IMG/VR virus record: IMGVR_UViG_3300005663_000004
Span: 19,546-83,545 of that record
Reading direction: 5' to 3' (one strand)
Source of the DNA: a virus
Length of the DNA stretch: 64,000 bases
Below are positions 1 through 8,759 of this stretch, piece by piece. Both the position numbers and the translations under genes were made by a program. Each line of letters starts with the position of its first letter. The stretch's first letter is position 1. The notes below the pieces were generated by a model. The model was not told the origin of the DNA. It saw nothing but the letters and a program-made list of their open reading frames with translations, and searched no databases.

Positions 1-1885
1 CTCCCCTCAGTTCAAGCAGCCGACCGGAAATGCTTTTCTTTAGGATCTTGTTGCGCAGTTCCTCCATAAAGATCTCGTGAGTCGTTGCTTCTAGGACCTC
101 TGCGGCTAGAGTAACTTTCTCCTTCATGGCGTCGACTTCTTTTTGGAGTGCCTTGAGGATGTCCTTGCTGTTCTTTTTCTCCTCCTCTGCTCCCTGCCTA
201 AGAAGGTCTATCACACGCTGTAAAGCCCTTTCTTGGCGCTGTATTGGAATGATCGTCTGTCTAGTCGCCGCCTCGAACAAGAACAGTGTGTCTTCTAGTG
301 GATGAAGAACCTTATCCAATCCTAGTTTGGTGACATCCAGCTCGAACATGGCATCTGCAATGCTCTCCATCTCCTTCGTCATATCCGCACGGTTGGCTTC
401 GAGTGTCTTGACACCCCTTTCCAGCTCTCTGATGGCTACCTTCATCATGTCGACTTCCATCTCTAATAGCTGGCGTTCTTCCATCAAAGCTGTGCCAAGA
501 AAGTCTGTATAGCCCTCCACAACGTCTGCTGACTCTTCTATCGATTCTGTTACATCTTCTACTTGGTTTTTAACCCTTAGCCATAATCCTGCCAGGCCAG
601 CAGCTATGCCGGAGATTGCCAACACACCCTTCACAGCAGCAATGCCACCCAAGACCTTAAACGACGCTGCCAAAAGAGCAACGAGAGGAACGAGTGTTGC
701 AACCGTGCCAGCTACGACGGCGAACACAGTTGCCACGATCAGCATTTCAGCTATCGTCTTTTTCGTTTCAGTCGAGAGAGAGTTTATCGTAGCCAGTAGC
801 CTGTTTATCGTTTTCAGCGACTTGATGTAGATAGGTAGGAGATGCCGTCCTATGCCGTTCTCTAGCCTTTCAACATTCTTCGTGACCAATCGCGTCTGGA
901 AGGCAACAGTTTCTTGTGCTTTACTGAATGCGCCGGCGAACTTTGCACTCTCTTGGTACAAGAAGGCTAGAACAGCTTGGCTTCTTTCCTGCTGGGTAAG
1001 CTCCCTCCCAACTATTCCTGCCGCCCTGGCGTAGTCCTCAAGCACTCTAGCTGTCTTTCTGTAGATGTTCAAGGAGCGAAGAATAGTGACTGTACCAACA
1101 GACACAGCACGGTTGAGTAGTTCATAAACTTGCACAGCCTTCAGACCACGGGCAGCAGCCACATCGTTTGCCAAAGCAGCGAGGAAGGCTGCGTGGCGAT
1201 AGTCTAGGTTAGCTGTGACCAACGTTCCAATGCTTGCAGCTGCTTGTTTGGCCGTGAACAACTGCCCCTCAATAGATCTTTGGACACGCTTAGCACCCTC
1301 ATTAGCCAGACCGGAAGCGGCTGCTAGGTGCTCCAACGCAAAAGTGGCTGCTTCCGTCTCTGAAGCAACACGAATGAGCTCCCCAGTGACGCCATTGAGT
1401 ACAGCAGCGAAAGAAACGGCCACGGAAGCCACAACGGAAAGTGCAAGAGCTAGTTGCTGCTGCTCTATCGCACTTTGTCTCGTAGCAAGCATCTCCTTCT
1501 GTACAAAGGTATCCAGTTTCTTGTATGCGTCAGACTCCTCTGCCATCACGCGAATCTTCTGCAGTCGAAAATTCATCAGACTGCGGATAATGTCCTGCTC
1601 TTTTTGGCCGGCATTCACAAATCGCGCAGTTGCCATTTCTGTTCTGTCGGCTGCTCGCTGCTCCTGAACTGACCGCTCTGCGAAAGCAAACTGTTGAAAG
1701 CTGGCGGCCATACGAAATGCTGAGGACCGTCTTTCCGTTGCTATAGCAGCTTTGATTGTGCTTTGTTTCAGTAAGTTTAGGCCAGTGGTAAACCGCCGAA
1801 GCTGGCTAATGGCAGCGGCAGCACGAATGACGACGAGCTCTATACCCGCCTGTGCAAAACCCGAGCTGCCTATGCCGAATGCCAT
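1..1885 (-). CDS. Phage tail tape measure protein (3' part outside window)
   Basis: Reads open from ATG at 1885 to the window edge (628 codons, no stop). The N-terminal half is Ala/Gln/Arg-rich and helical. Two long hydrophobic stretches (about residues 155-178 and 380-425) are typical of tape measure proteins, which span the tail tube and later help DNA cross the membrane. The C-terminal visible part is coiled-coil-like (Glu/Lys/Leu rich). The ATG overlaps the stop of the preceding chaperone frame (TAATG), the usual chaperone-then-tape-measure order in long-tailed phages. Full length, and so tail length, cannot be read here. The family is inferred from position and composition rather than a unique motif. 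Confidence 0.85.
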   Translation of the reverse strand, partial: MAFGIGSSGFAQAGIELVVIRAAAAISQLRRFTTGLNLLKQSTIKAAIATERRSSAFRMAASFQQFAFAERSVQEQRAADRTEMATARFVNAGQKEQDIIRSLMNFRLQKIRVMAEESDAYKKLDTFVQKEMLATRQSAIEQQQLALALSVVASVAVSFAAVLNGVTGELIRVASETEAATFALEHLAAASGLANEGAKRVQRSIEGQLFTAKQAAASIGTLVTANLDYRHAAFLAALANDVAAARGLKAVQVYELLNRAVSVGTVTILRSLNIYRKTARVLEDYARAAGIVGRELTQQERSQAVLAFLYQESAKFAGAFSKAQETVAFQTRLVTKNVERLENGIGRHLLPIYIKSLKTINRLLATINSLSTETKKTIAEMLIVATVFAVVAGTVATLVPLVALLAASFKVLGGIAAVKGVLAISGIAAGLAGLWLRVKNQVEDVTESIEESADVVEGYTDFLGTALMEERQLLEMEVDMMKVAIRELERGVKTLEANRADMTKEMESIADAMFELDVTKLGLDKVLHPLEDTLFLFEAATRQTIIPIQRQERALQRVIDLLRQGAEEEKKNSKDILKALQKEVDAMKEKVTLAAEVLEATTHEIFMEELRNKILKKSISGRLLELRG

Positions 1886-2148
1886 TATTTCGGTGTCCTC
1901 TTAGCCTTTATCTGACTCTTCTTTTGTTCTACCCAAGCCAGACTACTCTTAGACCTATGAAAGGCCACTATTCTAGCACGATCGTAGTATGGCAACGCTA
2001 TGAAGTCAACCCACGAAATGCCAGTTGCATCTGCTGCCAGCCGGCACATGAAACCTGGTGAGTATTGGTACTCGGGGCCAGTGAAGGACGAGAATGGATC
2101 CCTTTCGTCATGCTCCGCTATCCACTCCTGAATCGGCATCCCGTCCAC
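1885..2148 (-). CDS. Tail assembly chaperone, downstream frame (T-like; probable frameshift product)
   Basis: An 87-codon frame (from GTG 2148; first ATG at 2139) overlaps the end of the 215-aa chaperone by 41 nt and ends at the tape-measure start. It lies +1 relative to the upstream frame. Just before the overlap the upstream frame reads ACG TTT CTC CCT; a UUU-C slip would join the frames as ...ATFSLQVDGMP. Lambda-type G/GT pairs occupy this position. The protein has two Trp, no obvious domain and a basic C-terminus. It could instead be made by independent initiation at GTG or ATG. Confidence 0.6.
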   Translation of the reverse strand: MDGMPIQEWIAEHDERDPFSSFTGPEYQYSPGFMCRLAADATGISWVDFIALPYYDRARIVAFHRSKSSLAWVEQKKSQIKAKRTPK

Positions 2149-2755
2149 TTGGAGGGAGAAACGTGGCCATAGCGGCCTCTACGTCCTCCTCTTTGATGCC
2201 CTCAAGACGGTTGCCTGCTTTCCTCAAACCTTCCATGTCCATTGCCGATGGCAGGATTCGATAGCGCAGCCACTCGAGGTACCTGGCGGTCTTCTGTTCC
2301 TTGCCGGGAACGTCTAGTCCAATGGCTTCATACTCCTCAATCCATTCTGTATCATCTTCGTACTTCGGCTGGTCTTTGGGGAGCTCCAGAATGACCATTC
2401 CCCTGAACATGTTTACCTTCAGCACCGCTTCGCCAAGCAGGACCATCCTGCGTCGACGCTTTCTTACATAGTCTGGATCGTTTGCATTTGGTTCTTTCCA
2501 CGTTTTGGAACCTTGTGTGATAGTAACGATGGGAGGATCACGCTCAGGAAACTGGGCTAGGACCCTCTGCATGATGTTGTCTGGCGGCTCTATTGCTTCA
2601 ATCACAGCCCCCGTGGATGTCACAAAGGTAAAATCGTCTGGAAGCTGCTCCATACTCTCACTTGCCTTATCCAGAGCAGCTGACAGCTCCTTATCCTCTT
2701 CCAGTGACAATGGCTTGTCTGTCGTTTCTTCCAGTGATTGCGGTTTGTCGGTCAC
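2108..2755 (-). CDS. Tail assembly chaperone, upstream frame (G-like)
   Basis: 215-aa acidic protein with GTG start at 2755 after an AGGAGG ribosome site. The first 45 residues are low-complexity (two near-copies of LEETTDKP/LEEDKEL), followed by a mixed alpha/beta core. It lies between the major tail protein and the tape measure and overlaps a second frame there, which is the signature arrangement of tail assembly chaperones that coat the tape measure before tube polymerisation. The assignment is by position, since these proteins share little sequence. Confidence 0.7.
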   Translation of the reverse strand: MTDKPQSLEETTDKPLSLEEDKELSAALDKASESMEQLPDDFTFVTSTGAVIEAIEPPDNIMQRVLAQFPERDPPIVTITQGSKTWKEPNANDPDYVRKRRRRMVLLGEAVLKVNMFRGMVILELPKDQPKYEDDTEWIEEYEAIGLDVPGKEQKTARYLEWLRYRILPSAMDMEGLRKAGNRLEGIKEEDVEAAMATFLPPSGRDADSGVDSGA

Positions 2756-2860
2756 GAATAACCCTCCTAGTTAGGTTGACCCTCCTGGTTCAAAAGCAGA
2801 GCAACGGGGGCGGCAGGTGTCAGGAGGGTCCGAAAACCCGCCCACCACCCCCGTCACTCA
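2756..2860 (-). other. Intergenic spacer with GC-rich inverted repeat
   Basis: 105 nt between the major tail protein stop and the chaperone start. The arms ACGGGGG (about 2803) and CCCCCGT (about 2848) can pair; on the minus strand no good U tract follows. It may attenuate transcription or separate mRNA segments. Two AGGAGGGT ribosome-site-like words precede the chaperone GTG. Confidence 0.4.
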
Positions 2861-4336
2861 CTAGGATCCAATCATCAGGATGCCGTCTGTTCCTGCACGA
2901 AGACCGCCAGCGACGCAGAAGTTGCCACTTATTCCGGCGTCAATTGCATTCAAGTGAATGTTCGCAGGAGTGGCAGCTGCAGTGTCTGGCAGCTGATACC
3001 AGGTACTTCCACCATCCAAAGACCGGAAGACGTATCCCATTGCACCGTCAGTTGCCGTCATGAACCCAAAAGGAGAATCCGGGTGATGTGAAAAGGCGAT
3101 TCCATGGACCTCTCCTTGCCCACTCAATCCGAATACTTTCTCCGTCCAAGTCACACCGCCATCTGTGGTGAAATACATGCGCCCACCAGCATCACCAATC
3201 ATCCAATAGAACCGAGTCCGCATCCAGATGGTATTGATGATCTGCACAGTCGGGCTCGTGATGGCCGCCCAGGTGGCACCACCATTGGACGAGAACAGAA
3301 TCACACCGGCTGCGCCTACTGCAACGATGTTTCGACTATCTGACCCATGGACCGCAATCAGGTTCTGCGCCGTCAGGACCGCGTTGTGGATGACGGTGAC
3401 GCCGTCTGCTGGGTTGGCCATTGAGTAGATGATCCCACTATTACCAACAAGCCAGGACTGCGTTGAGCTGTGCGAGTGAATGTCATTCGGGCCACCACCG
3501 GCAATGAAGCCAGCAGCCACTTCTTGCCACGTATCCAGATCATCAAGATCCACATAGTGGAGAGAGAGTGAATCAGCAGATGGAACAACGACATTGACAC
3601 CACCGACAAGGGCCACTGCAGACGGGTCCTCATCAGCTGCCAACGTGTCGATGTCATACTGCTCACAGGTTAGTCCACCATCGAGAGACACGATCAGCTC
3701 GGCGGGCAAACCAGGAGATCCCGTAGTATACCCAACTGTCACGGCAAAGATGCGGTTCTCTCCTTCGCTTTCGTAGCCACATTCGCCGCAGGAGATGTAG
3801 TCATCAATGGTGACATCGACGACTTCCTTGTCGATCTGCGCTGCACACGTCTCAGCGAGGGCCATCTGGTCGATCTCCCACAGCATTCGAGCTGTGATGT
3901 CGCCGGTCAAGAGGATTGTGGCCCTCCCGGCCTCGTCCAGTGCCGTTTGCTCATCACCCGATCGGTTGGTGAACCTTGCTTTCTCATAAGCAAGGATTTT
4001 TTCCCATCCCCCATTCTGGTCTTGGGGGTTTCCACACTTTCCATAATGCGCTTGGATGTGCATCGGGCAAACTGCAGAGAGGATGGGGTTGGTGAGGCCA
4101 AAGCGAGCAATCATGCTAGTCGTTGGCAACGAGCTCTCGCCGCTGACCACATCAATATCCTCAAATCGATCGTAGGCAAGTCGAGAGGGAATCTGCACGC
4201 GGGACACTTCTCCCTCAGCCTTGGCAAACGAGCCAAGACGTGCCATTCCCTGGTAGACCATCGAGCTATTGGGGTTAGCCCCGCTAACTTGAAGGAAAAC
4301 CCGACCATGCCCCGTTTGGAATACTCTTTCAGACAT
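2861..4336 (-). CDS. Probable major tail protein with C-terminal BNR/YCF48-type beta-propeller
   Basis: 491 aa, ATG after GGAGGT. The N-terminal roughly 230 residues lack a recognisable motif but sit where the tail tube protein is expected (just upstream of the chaperone). The C-terminal half carries repeated Asp-box-like motifs: SLDGGLTC, SSNGGATW, TTDGGVTW and SLDGGSTW, spaced as in sialidase/YCF48 propellers. A tube subunit with an exposed propeller would decorate the tail surface, as Ig-like domains do in other phages, and could bind glycans. A CGECG cysteine cluster near residue 190 is also present. Alternative: a separate tail appendage protein. Confidence 0.65.
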   Translation of the reverse strand: MSERVFQTGHGRVFLQVSGANPNSSMVYQGMARLGSFAKAEGEVSRVQIPSRLAYDRFEDIDVVSGESSLPTTSMIARFGLTNPILSAVCPMHIQAHYGKCGNPQDQNGGWEKILAYEKARFTNRSGDEQTALDEAGRATILLTGDITARMLWEIDQMALAETCAAQIDKEVVDVTIDDYISCGECGYESEGENRIFAVTVGYTTGSPGLPAELIVSLDGGLTCEQYDIDTLAADEDPSAVALVGGVNVVVPSADSLSLHYVDLDDLDTWQEVAAGFIAGGGPNDIHSHSSTQSWLVGNSGIIYSMANPADGVTVIHNAVLTAQNLIAVHGSDSRNIVAVGAAGVILFSSNGGATWAAITSPTVQIINTIWMRTRFYWMIGDAGGRMYFTTDGGVTWTEKVFGLSGQGEVHGIAFSHHPDSPFGFMTATDGAMGYVFRSLDGGSTWYQLPDTAAATPANIHLNAIDAGISGNFCVAGGLRAGTDGILMIGS

Positions 4337-4365
4337 TTCTGATACCTCCAGGGGCTTTCCAAAGC

Positions 4366-5556
4366 CTAGACTGTAATCCCCTCAAGTGATGCATAGAAGT
4401 TCGAGACAGTTTTCCATGCTTCCCAAGCGCCTCGTTGTGGTCCGAATGGGTTGGATGCCTGCTGAAACGTCATGCTGTCATCTTGCGGGATCTCTTGCCA
4501 GTACGAAAATATCTTGTTTATCGACTCTCCTCCTCCAGAAACTGGTCCCGTCAGCAAGGCCGTGGCAAAAGCCGCGACTGTTCGAGCGAAGGGAGACGAC
4601 ATCCGCCCAAACTTATCTGAAGGCCACCCGGATAGGTAATAGAGTCGTACAAGTTGCGGTATCCGTGTCCAACTTTGTAGGAGATTCCATTCACTGTCCG
4701 TGTCATCCCACTTTGCTGGAACCAGCGATGCTATTCCTTTCTCTGGAAGCCATGGCTGTAGAAGGCCATATTGCTCACCAAAAGCAAGAGGTGCTAGCGC
4801 ACTGTCTTGCCACCCGAAGACGATGGGAGCGAATTCGTTCGTATCGCTTCTTGAGTATACTCTGTAGACATCGACGTTGGCAAGGAAAGAAGCTGGATCA
4901 TTGCCATCTATAAACTTGCCCATCCCGTCCCACAGAGTGGGCTTGACAAACCACACCGATTGTCCCTCTATCGTAATGGTCGTTCCAGAAATCCACACCT
5001 CTAGATTTCGGATACTCTCTTCGACGGTCGTGTCTGTCTCCCCTGCTGGATACACAGCAATCTCAGCAGGCAGCCACGACGAAGCATCGGCATGAATGAT
5101 CTCGAAGCGCATGATCTCGTTAAAGCCATCTCCGTCACGATCGATACTCGATCCGGAGATGTCCACGCCTGCTTCAATCAGGCTTACGAATCTTCGTCCA
5201 CCCCCTATAAAGCGCGTGTGCTTCAGGTTCACAGTCTTCCTGTGTCGGGGATAGTTCATCTCCGGTGCGATTCTAGGCTGTGGATATATTTGGCGCTCAT
5301 CTGCCACATACTTTGGAGCTAGCCAGAATCCAGTATGCATAGACATCAGGTCTTCTGCCTTGGCTATAGCATCAGCTACCTGCTGCCTGCTTGCTTTGCC
5401 TGACTGCTGCCACCCATGCTGATACCACAAATCGTGAGTCCCTCGTTCCTCCGGGATCTGTGTTGTGATCACTTGATTGAAAAGTCGTGGATCGAATTGC
5501 ATCTCCTCTGCCCACTGGTCCAAGCTGAGGAGTGTCGGAGTAGTCGCCTTTGCCAT
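4366..5556 (-). CDS. Virion/neck structural protein, unknown family
   Basis: 396 aa, ATG start, TAG stop. Tryptophan-rich beta-type protein with no enzyme motif. A DRDGDGFNE segment near residue 140 resembles a calcium-binding DxDxDG loop. It lies between the 90-aa gene and the major tail gene, so a neck, head-completion or tail-terminator role is possible, but its length exceeds those families. I do not recognise it. Confidence 0.7.
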   Translation of the reverse strand: MAKATTPTLLSLDQWAEEMQFDPRLFNQVITTQIPEERGTHDLWYQHGWQQSGKASRQQVADAIAKAEDLMSMHTGFWLAPKYVADERQIYPQPRIAPEMNYPRHRKTVNLKHTRFIGGGRRFVSLIEAGVDISGSSIDRDGDGFNEIMRFEIIHADASSWLPAEIAVYPAGETDTTVEESIRNLEVWISGTTITIEGQSVWFVKPTLWDGMGKFIDGNDPASFLANVDVYRVYSRSDTNEFAPIVFGWQDSALAPLAFGEQYGLLQPWLPEKGIASLVPAKWDDTDSEWNLLQSWTRIPQLVRLYYLSGWPSDKFGRMSSPFARTVAAFATALLTGPVSGGGESINKIFSYWQEIPQDDSMTFQQASNPFGPQRGAWEAWKTVSNFYASLEGITV

Positions 5557-5564
5557 ATCTCCTC

Positions 5565-5837
5565 CTATGAAAGGATCTTGAATGTCGTCTTTCCAAAACG
5601 GCGTACCAGCTCATCCGCATCCTGTCTAGGCATGCGAACTCTCTTCCTGGCTCCTGCATCAAACCTGTACTTTCGTCTCGACGGCAGAGGGAATGACCGA
5701 GCGCCCATGATGTCTAAGAGGAACTCCACCTGAACTTGTTCGAATCTTTTCTTCTGCTCTCTCTTCACCACTGCAGAGGACGTCTTGGGAGCATCCAGAC
5801 GGATCGAACCAGGCCGCATTCTTGATCGCGCTCGCAC
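5565..5837 (-). CDS. Small basic protein at head-tail boundary
   Basis: 90 aa, about one quarter Arg/Lys, no motif recognised. Starts 27 nt after the glycosyltransferase stop and ends 8 nt before the 396-aa gene. An internal Met (residue 44, MGARSFPL) could be the true start. The position suggests a connector or head-tail joining role, unproven. Confidence 0.55.
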   Translation of the reverse strand: MRARSRMRPGSIRLDAPKTSSAVVKREQKKRFEQVQVEFLLDIMGARSFPLPSRRKYRFDAGARKRVRMPRQDADELVRRFGKTTFKILS

Positions 5838-5864
5838 GGAGCGCGTGCGTGTCCTACGATTCCC

Positions 5865-8249
5865 TCAACCACGCCTCGCGGCTGGAGTCATATCAGAGTA
5901 CCTCCCTCTTATCTCTAGGAGGAGAGCGTCTTTGTTTCTTAAACTCTCCTCTCTGCGTACTCCGGTATCGTATCGATATGCGAAGAGCGGAAGCGGAACC
6001 CTTGCGCCTCCATAGCCGTTCATACCCAACTTGATTTCGTAGTCCCAGTCCTCCCACAGTGCCAGATTTTCGTCGAACCCACCGATGTCGAAGAACGCCT
6101 TTCTCGGGTGGAGAAAGGTGATTGCAAACAGGGCGTGCAACTTCAAACGGTCCAGATTCCATGGCTCAGCTCTATGGGCTTTCCCTTCTGGCAATGCATA
6201 CCAGTCGGAATAGAAAAACATGGCATCATCTGGGCATTCCTCAGCAGCCAAGAGGGTTTCGTGAACATATCCCCGCATCAAGTAGTCATCCGCGTCCACG
6301 AAAGTGAGATACCTTCCTCGAGTATGCATCACGCCGATATTTCTTGCTGCAGAAACGTTTCCGATCTTTTGATTTCGTACCCACCGCACCCACGGGTAAG
6401 CATCTCTGTACGGAACAGAGCCGTAGTCCTCCAGGTCTCCTTCCTTCGTATCGTCCACAACGATGACTTCCCATCGATCATCGATCTGACCGGCAATGGA
6501 CTCCAGGGCGTCTTGCAAGAGAGTCTTGTGTCCATCCCAAACAGGGATAACAAAACTGACTTCCGGCCTGTCGTAGTTGGGAACAGGGTGGGAAACTTTG
6601 TTATCTGGAGCTATTCGAGCAGCGAATGGAATTGGCCCACCGTTGGCAACGGGAAGCCATGCCAACCAGCGAGGTTCTTCCTTTTCTGCCCTTCTGATTT
6701 GCGCCGTGGAGCTCATCTTATGAACACGATACTGATAGACAGCTTCCTCTGTGCAGCGTTCGACATCGTAGCCGATCAAAGGAATCCTCGTCCACAATTC
6801 AGCATCTTCTGCAGGAGCAGCGTGCTGTCTAAACCCTCCTGCTCGCATAAATGCCCGTCTTCGCATCATATTGCACGATGGGACCTGGCATCTATTTTTC
6901 AGTTGTTGATCCATTCTAAACTTAGGGGGCCAGTCAGACTTTCTTCTGCTGACCTCTCCGGCCTCATTTATCGTAGCAAGTTTTCCATAAACCAAACCGA
7001 GAGTCGCCTTCTGAGTGATGCCCGTGAGAAGATCAACCAAGAAGTTTGGCAGCATCCTATCGTCTGCGTCAAGGAAAGAGAGGAACTCACCAGAGGATGC
7101 CATGGCGCCGCTATTTCTAGCAGCAGCCACACCCTGATTCGGTTGGTCAATCACGGTGAATCTGCTATCTCCTCTAACAGCAGCACGAATCACCTGCAAG
7201 GAGTCATCCTTGGATCCATCGTTCACAACGATGCACTCCCAATTGTCATACGTTTGCGCCTTGACTGATTCAATGGCCTCCACCACGAAGGAGCTATAGT
7301 TGTAGCAAGGAATGATGACAGAGATATGACCTTCCCTATCTCTGGCGATATTCCTCAGGGCCAAATCATAGACGGAGCGATACCTGCCCATCGATTTCGC
7401 CCACGTATACTCCAACGCACGCTTCCTAGCTGCTCGGCTTAGTTCTTGGTGATTGTCCTGGATGTACTGAAGGCCTCTCAGTGTGTCTTCCATATTTCCA
7501 GGCTCAGCAACGTACCCCTCTTTCTTGTGCCGCACAAGAAATGGAAGATGCCCCCATCGCCAACCAAGTACAGGAAGACCAGCAGCCATTGCTTCTAGTA
7601 TACCAATTCCAAACGTCTCCTTTGTTGGAGCAAAGTAGATGTTTGAGGAGTAGACGACCTTCTTCATTTCTTGGTAAGTCATAGAGCCAATGACGGACAC
7701 ATTTGTGGCACGCTCGCCGAATGTCGTGATGAACTGCGTACCCAATGCCGCTTGGGCTAGCTCGTCTAGGGACTCAGGGGAGCAAACACCAAAGGTCCTA
7801 TTCTTGTTCCAAAGAACTACCGGTGAATCAAATGAGTATGGCTTTTCTGGCCATTCATCAAAGCCCAATCCGTGTGGCACCACCTCTGGCCAGAACCCCA
7901 TATCTCTTGCAAATAGCTCAGCCACCCACGGACTTGGCACAGTGACGACTGATGCCTCCCGCGCCGAATCAATGACCAACTGGTTGATTCTCCACATCCA
8001 ATTTTCCATCTCAGCAGGCTCGGCTGTTGGGTACAACCCATGGCAGTGAAGAACATCTATCTTGCGAGTTCGCATGTTATGTGAATGTATATGTCCCGCA
8101 AACAAGTCCGCGTTTTTCTCGCTTCCTACAAAAGAGATCCCATAGTCTGGGAGCATGTTGTGCATTCGTCGAATCACAATGTCAACACCGCTACGAAGTT
8201 TCTCCTCAGGCTTCGGGGGTGGAATAAGGTGTAGCTTTATTTCCTTCAT
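5865..8249 (-). CDS. Three-domain glycosyltransferase (GT4-like + two GT2-like)
   Basis: 794 aa. Residues 1-300 form a GT-B, GT4-like domain with the ETFGIGILEAMAAGLPVLG nucleotide-sugar loop (E-x7-E). Residues about 310-540 are a GT-A/GT2 domain (ISVIIPCYNYS, VVNDGSKDDS, FLDADDR). Residues about 580-780 are a second GT2 domain (VSFVIPVWDGH, VVDDTKEGD, FVDADDY, WEDWDYE). The DxD-type aspartates are intact in both. Such proteins build oligosaccharides processively, here on a virion protein or host surface glycan. The ATG overlaps the stop of the upstream HNH gene (ATGA). It is the last gene of the carbohydrate cassette. Confidence 0.93.
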   Translation of the reverse strand: MKEIKLHLIPPPKPEEKLRSGVDIVIRRMHNMLPDYGISFVGSEKNADLFAGHIHSHNMRTRKIDVLHCHGLYPTAEPAEMENWMWRINQLVIDSAREASVVTVPSPWVAELFARDMGFWPEVVPHGLGFDEWPEKPYSFDSPVVLWNKNRTFGVCSPESLDELAQAALGTQFITTFGERATNVSVIGSMTYQEMKKVVYSSNIYFAPTKETFGIGILEAMAAGLPVLGWRWGHLPFLVRHKKEGYVAEPGNMEDTLRGLQYIQDNHQELSRAARKRALEYTWAKSMGRYRSVYDLALRNIARDREGHISVIIPCYNYSSFVVEAIESVKAQTYDNWECIVVNDGSKDDSLQVIRAAVRGDSRFTVIDQPNQGVAAARNSGAMASSGEFLSFLDADDRMLPNFLVDLLTGITQKATLGLVYGKLATINEAGEVSRRKSDWPPKFRMDQQLKNRCQVPSCNMMRRRAFMRAGGFRQHAAPAEDAELWTRIPLIGYDVERCTEEAVYQYRVHKMSSTAQIRRAEKEEPRWLAWLPVANGGPIPFAARIAPDNKVSHPVPNYDRPEVSFVIPVWDGHKTLLQDALESIAGQIDDRWEVIVVDDTKEGDLEDYGSVPYRDAYPWVRWVRNQKIGNVSAARNIGVMHTRGRYLTFVDADDYLMRGYVHETLLAAEECPDDAMFFYSDWYALPEGKAHRAEPWNLDRLKLHALFAITFLHPRKAFFDIGGFDENLALWEDWDYEIKLGMNGYGGARVPLPLFAYRYDTGVRREESLRNKDALLLEIRGRYSDMTPAARRG

Positions 8250-8758
8250 GCTTGCACACCCCCAACGTGAGGAGAAGGAACATCATTCAACAAGGCAAAT
8301 TCACCCCATGCCTCAAGAGCAGCAACGTTGTAGGCACAGCCGGCATCTGCTTCATTCACAAAGCGCCCAAGATTCCTGTAATGTCCCGATACAAGTATTT
8401 GAGCACGCCATTTCTTCTTCGGTTTGTCCCAGTAGACACCCTTAAATCTGGAACTTCCCCTAGTCTTCTTTCGATTCGCGGCGTTTTGAGATCTCGTGCA
8501 CACGCGAAGGTTCGCAATCCTACGATTATCGAGTGTGTCATGGTTTACATGGTCAACGAGCACCCCCTTGGGCGCTTTCATGATCTGCCTATGCATATAG
8601 ATTGTCCCTGGTCTCTCTCCTTTGACTCTGGGGACATTGCGCACCGCTTTTGGACCACCTTGCATTGTACACACATGCCACCTGTACTTCGATAGCTCCT
8701 CGTAGTCTTCGTCATCCACTTTTGTCGCATAGCCCCTAGTGAGCTTGATTATTCTCAT
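8246..8758 (-). CDS. HNH homing endonuclease with AP2 domain (copy 1)
   Basis: 170 aa from ATG 8758, which follows the preceding stop (TAGCATG). Order: N-terminal KLTRGYATKVDDEDYEELS segment; HNH core (VDHVNHDTLDNRRIANLR, Asp-His and Asn-His intact) near residues 68-85; RGSSRFKGVYWDKPKKKW AP2 DNA-binding domain; C-terminal YNVAALEAWGEFALLN. Free-standing HNH-AP2 genes are mobile and typically target conserved phage sequences. It sits between two sugar-cassette genes with a 4-nt overlap to the glycosyltransferase. A longer frame to 8797 exists but overlaps the upstream gene. Confidence 0.92.
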   Translation of the reverse strand: MRIIKLTRGYATKVDDEDYEELSKYRWHVCTMQGGPKAVRNVPRVKGERPGTIYMHRQIMKAPKGVLVDHVNHDTLDNRRIANLRVCTRSQNAANRKKTRGSSRFKGVYWDKPKKKWRAQILVSGHYRNLGRFVNEADAGCAYNVAALEAWGEFALLNDVPSPHVGGVQA

Positions 8759-8759
8759 G

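Noticed and set aside
6108-7268. 386-aa plus-strand open frame
   Set aside because: Antisense of the glycosyltransferase; no start signal and no plus-strand neighbours.
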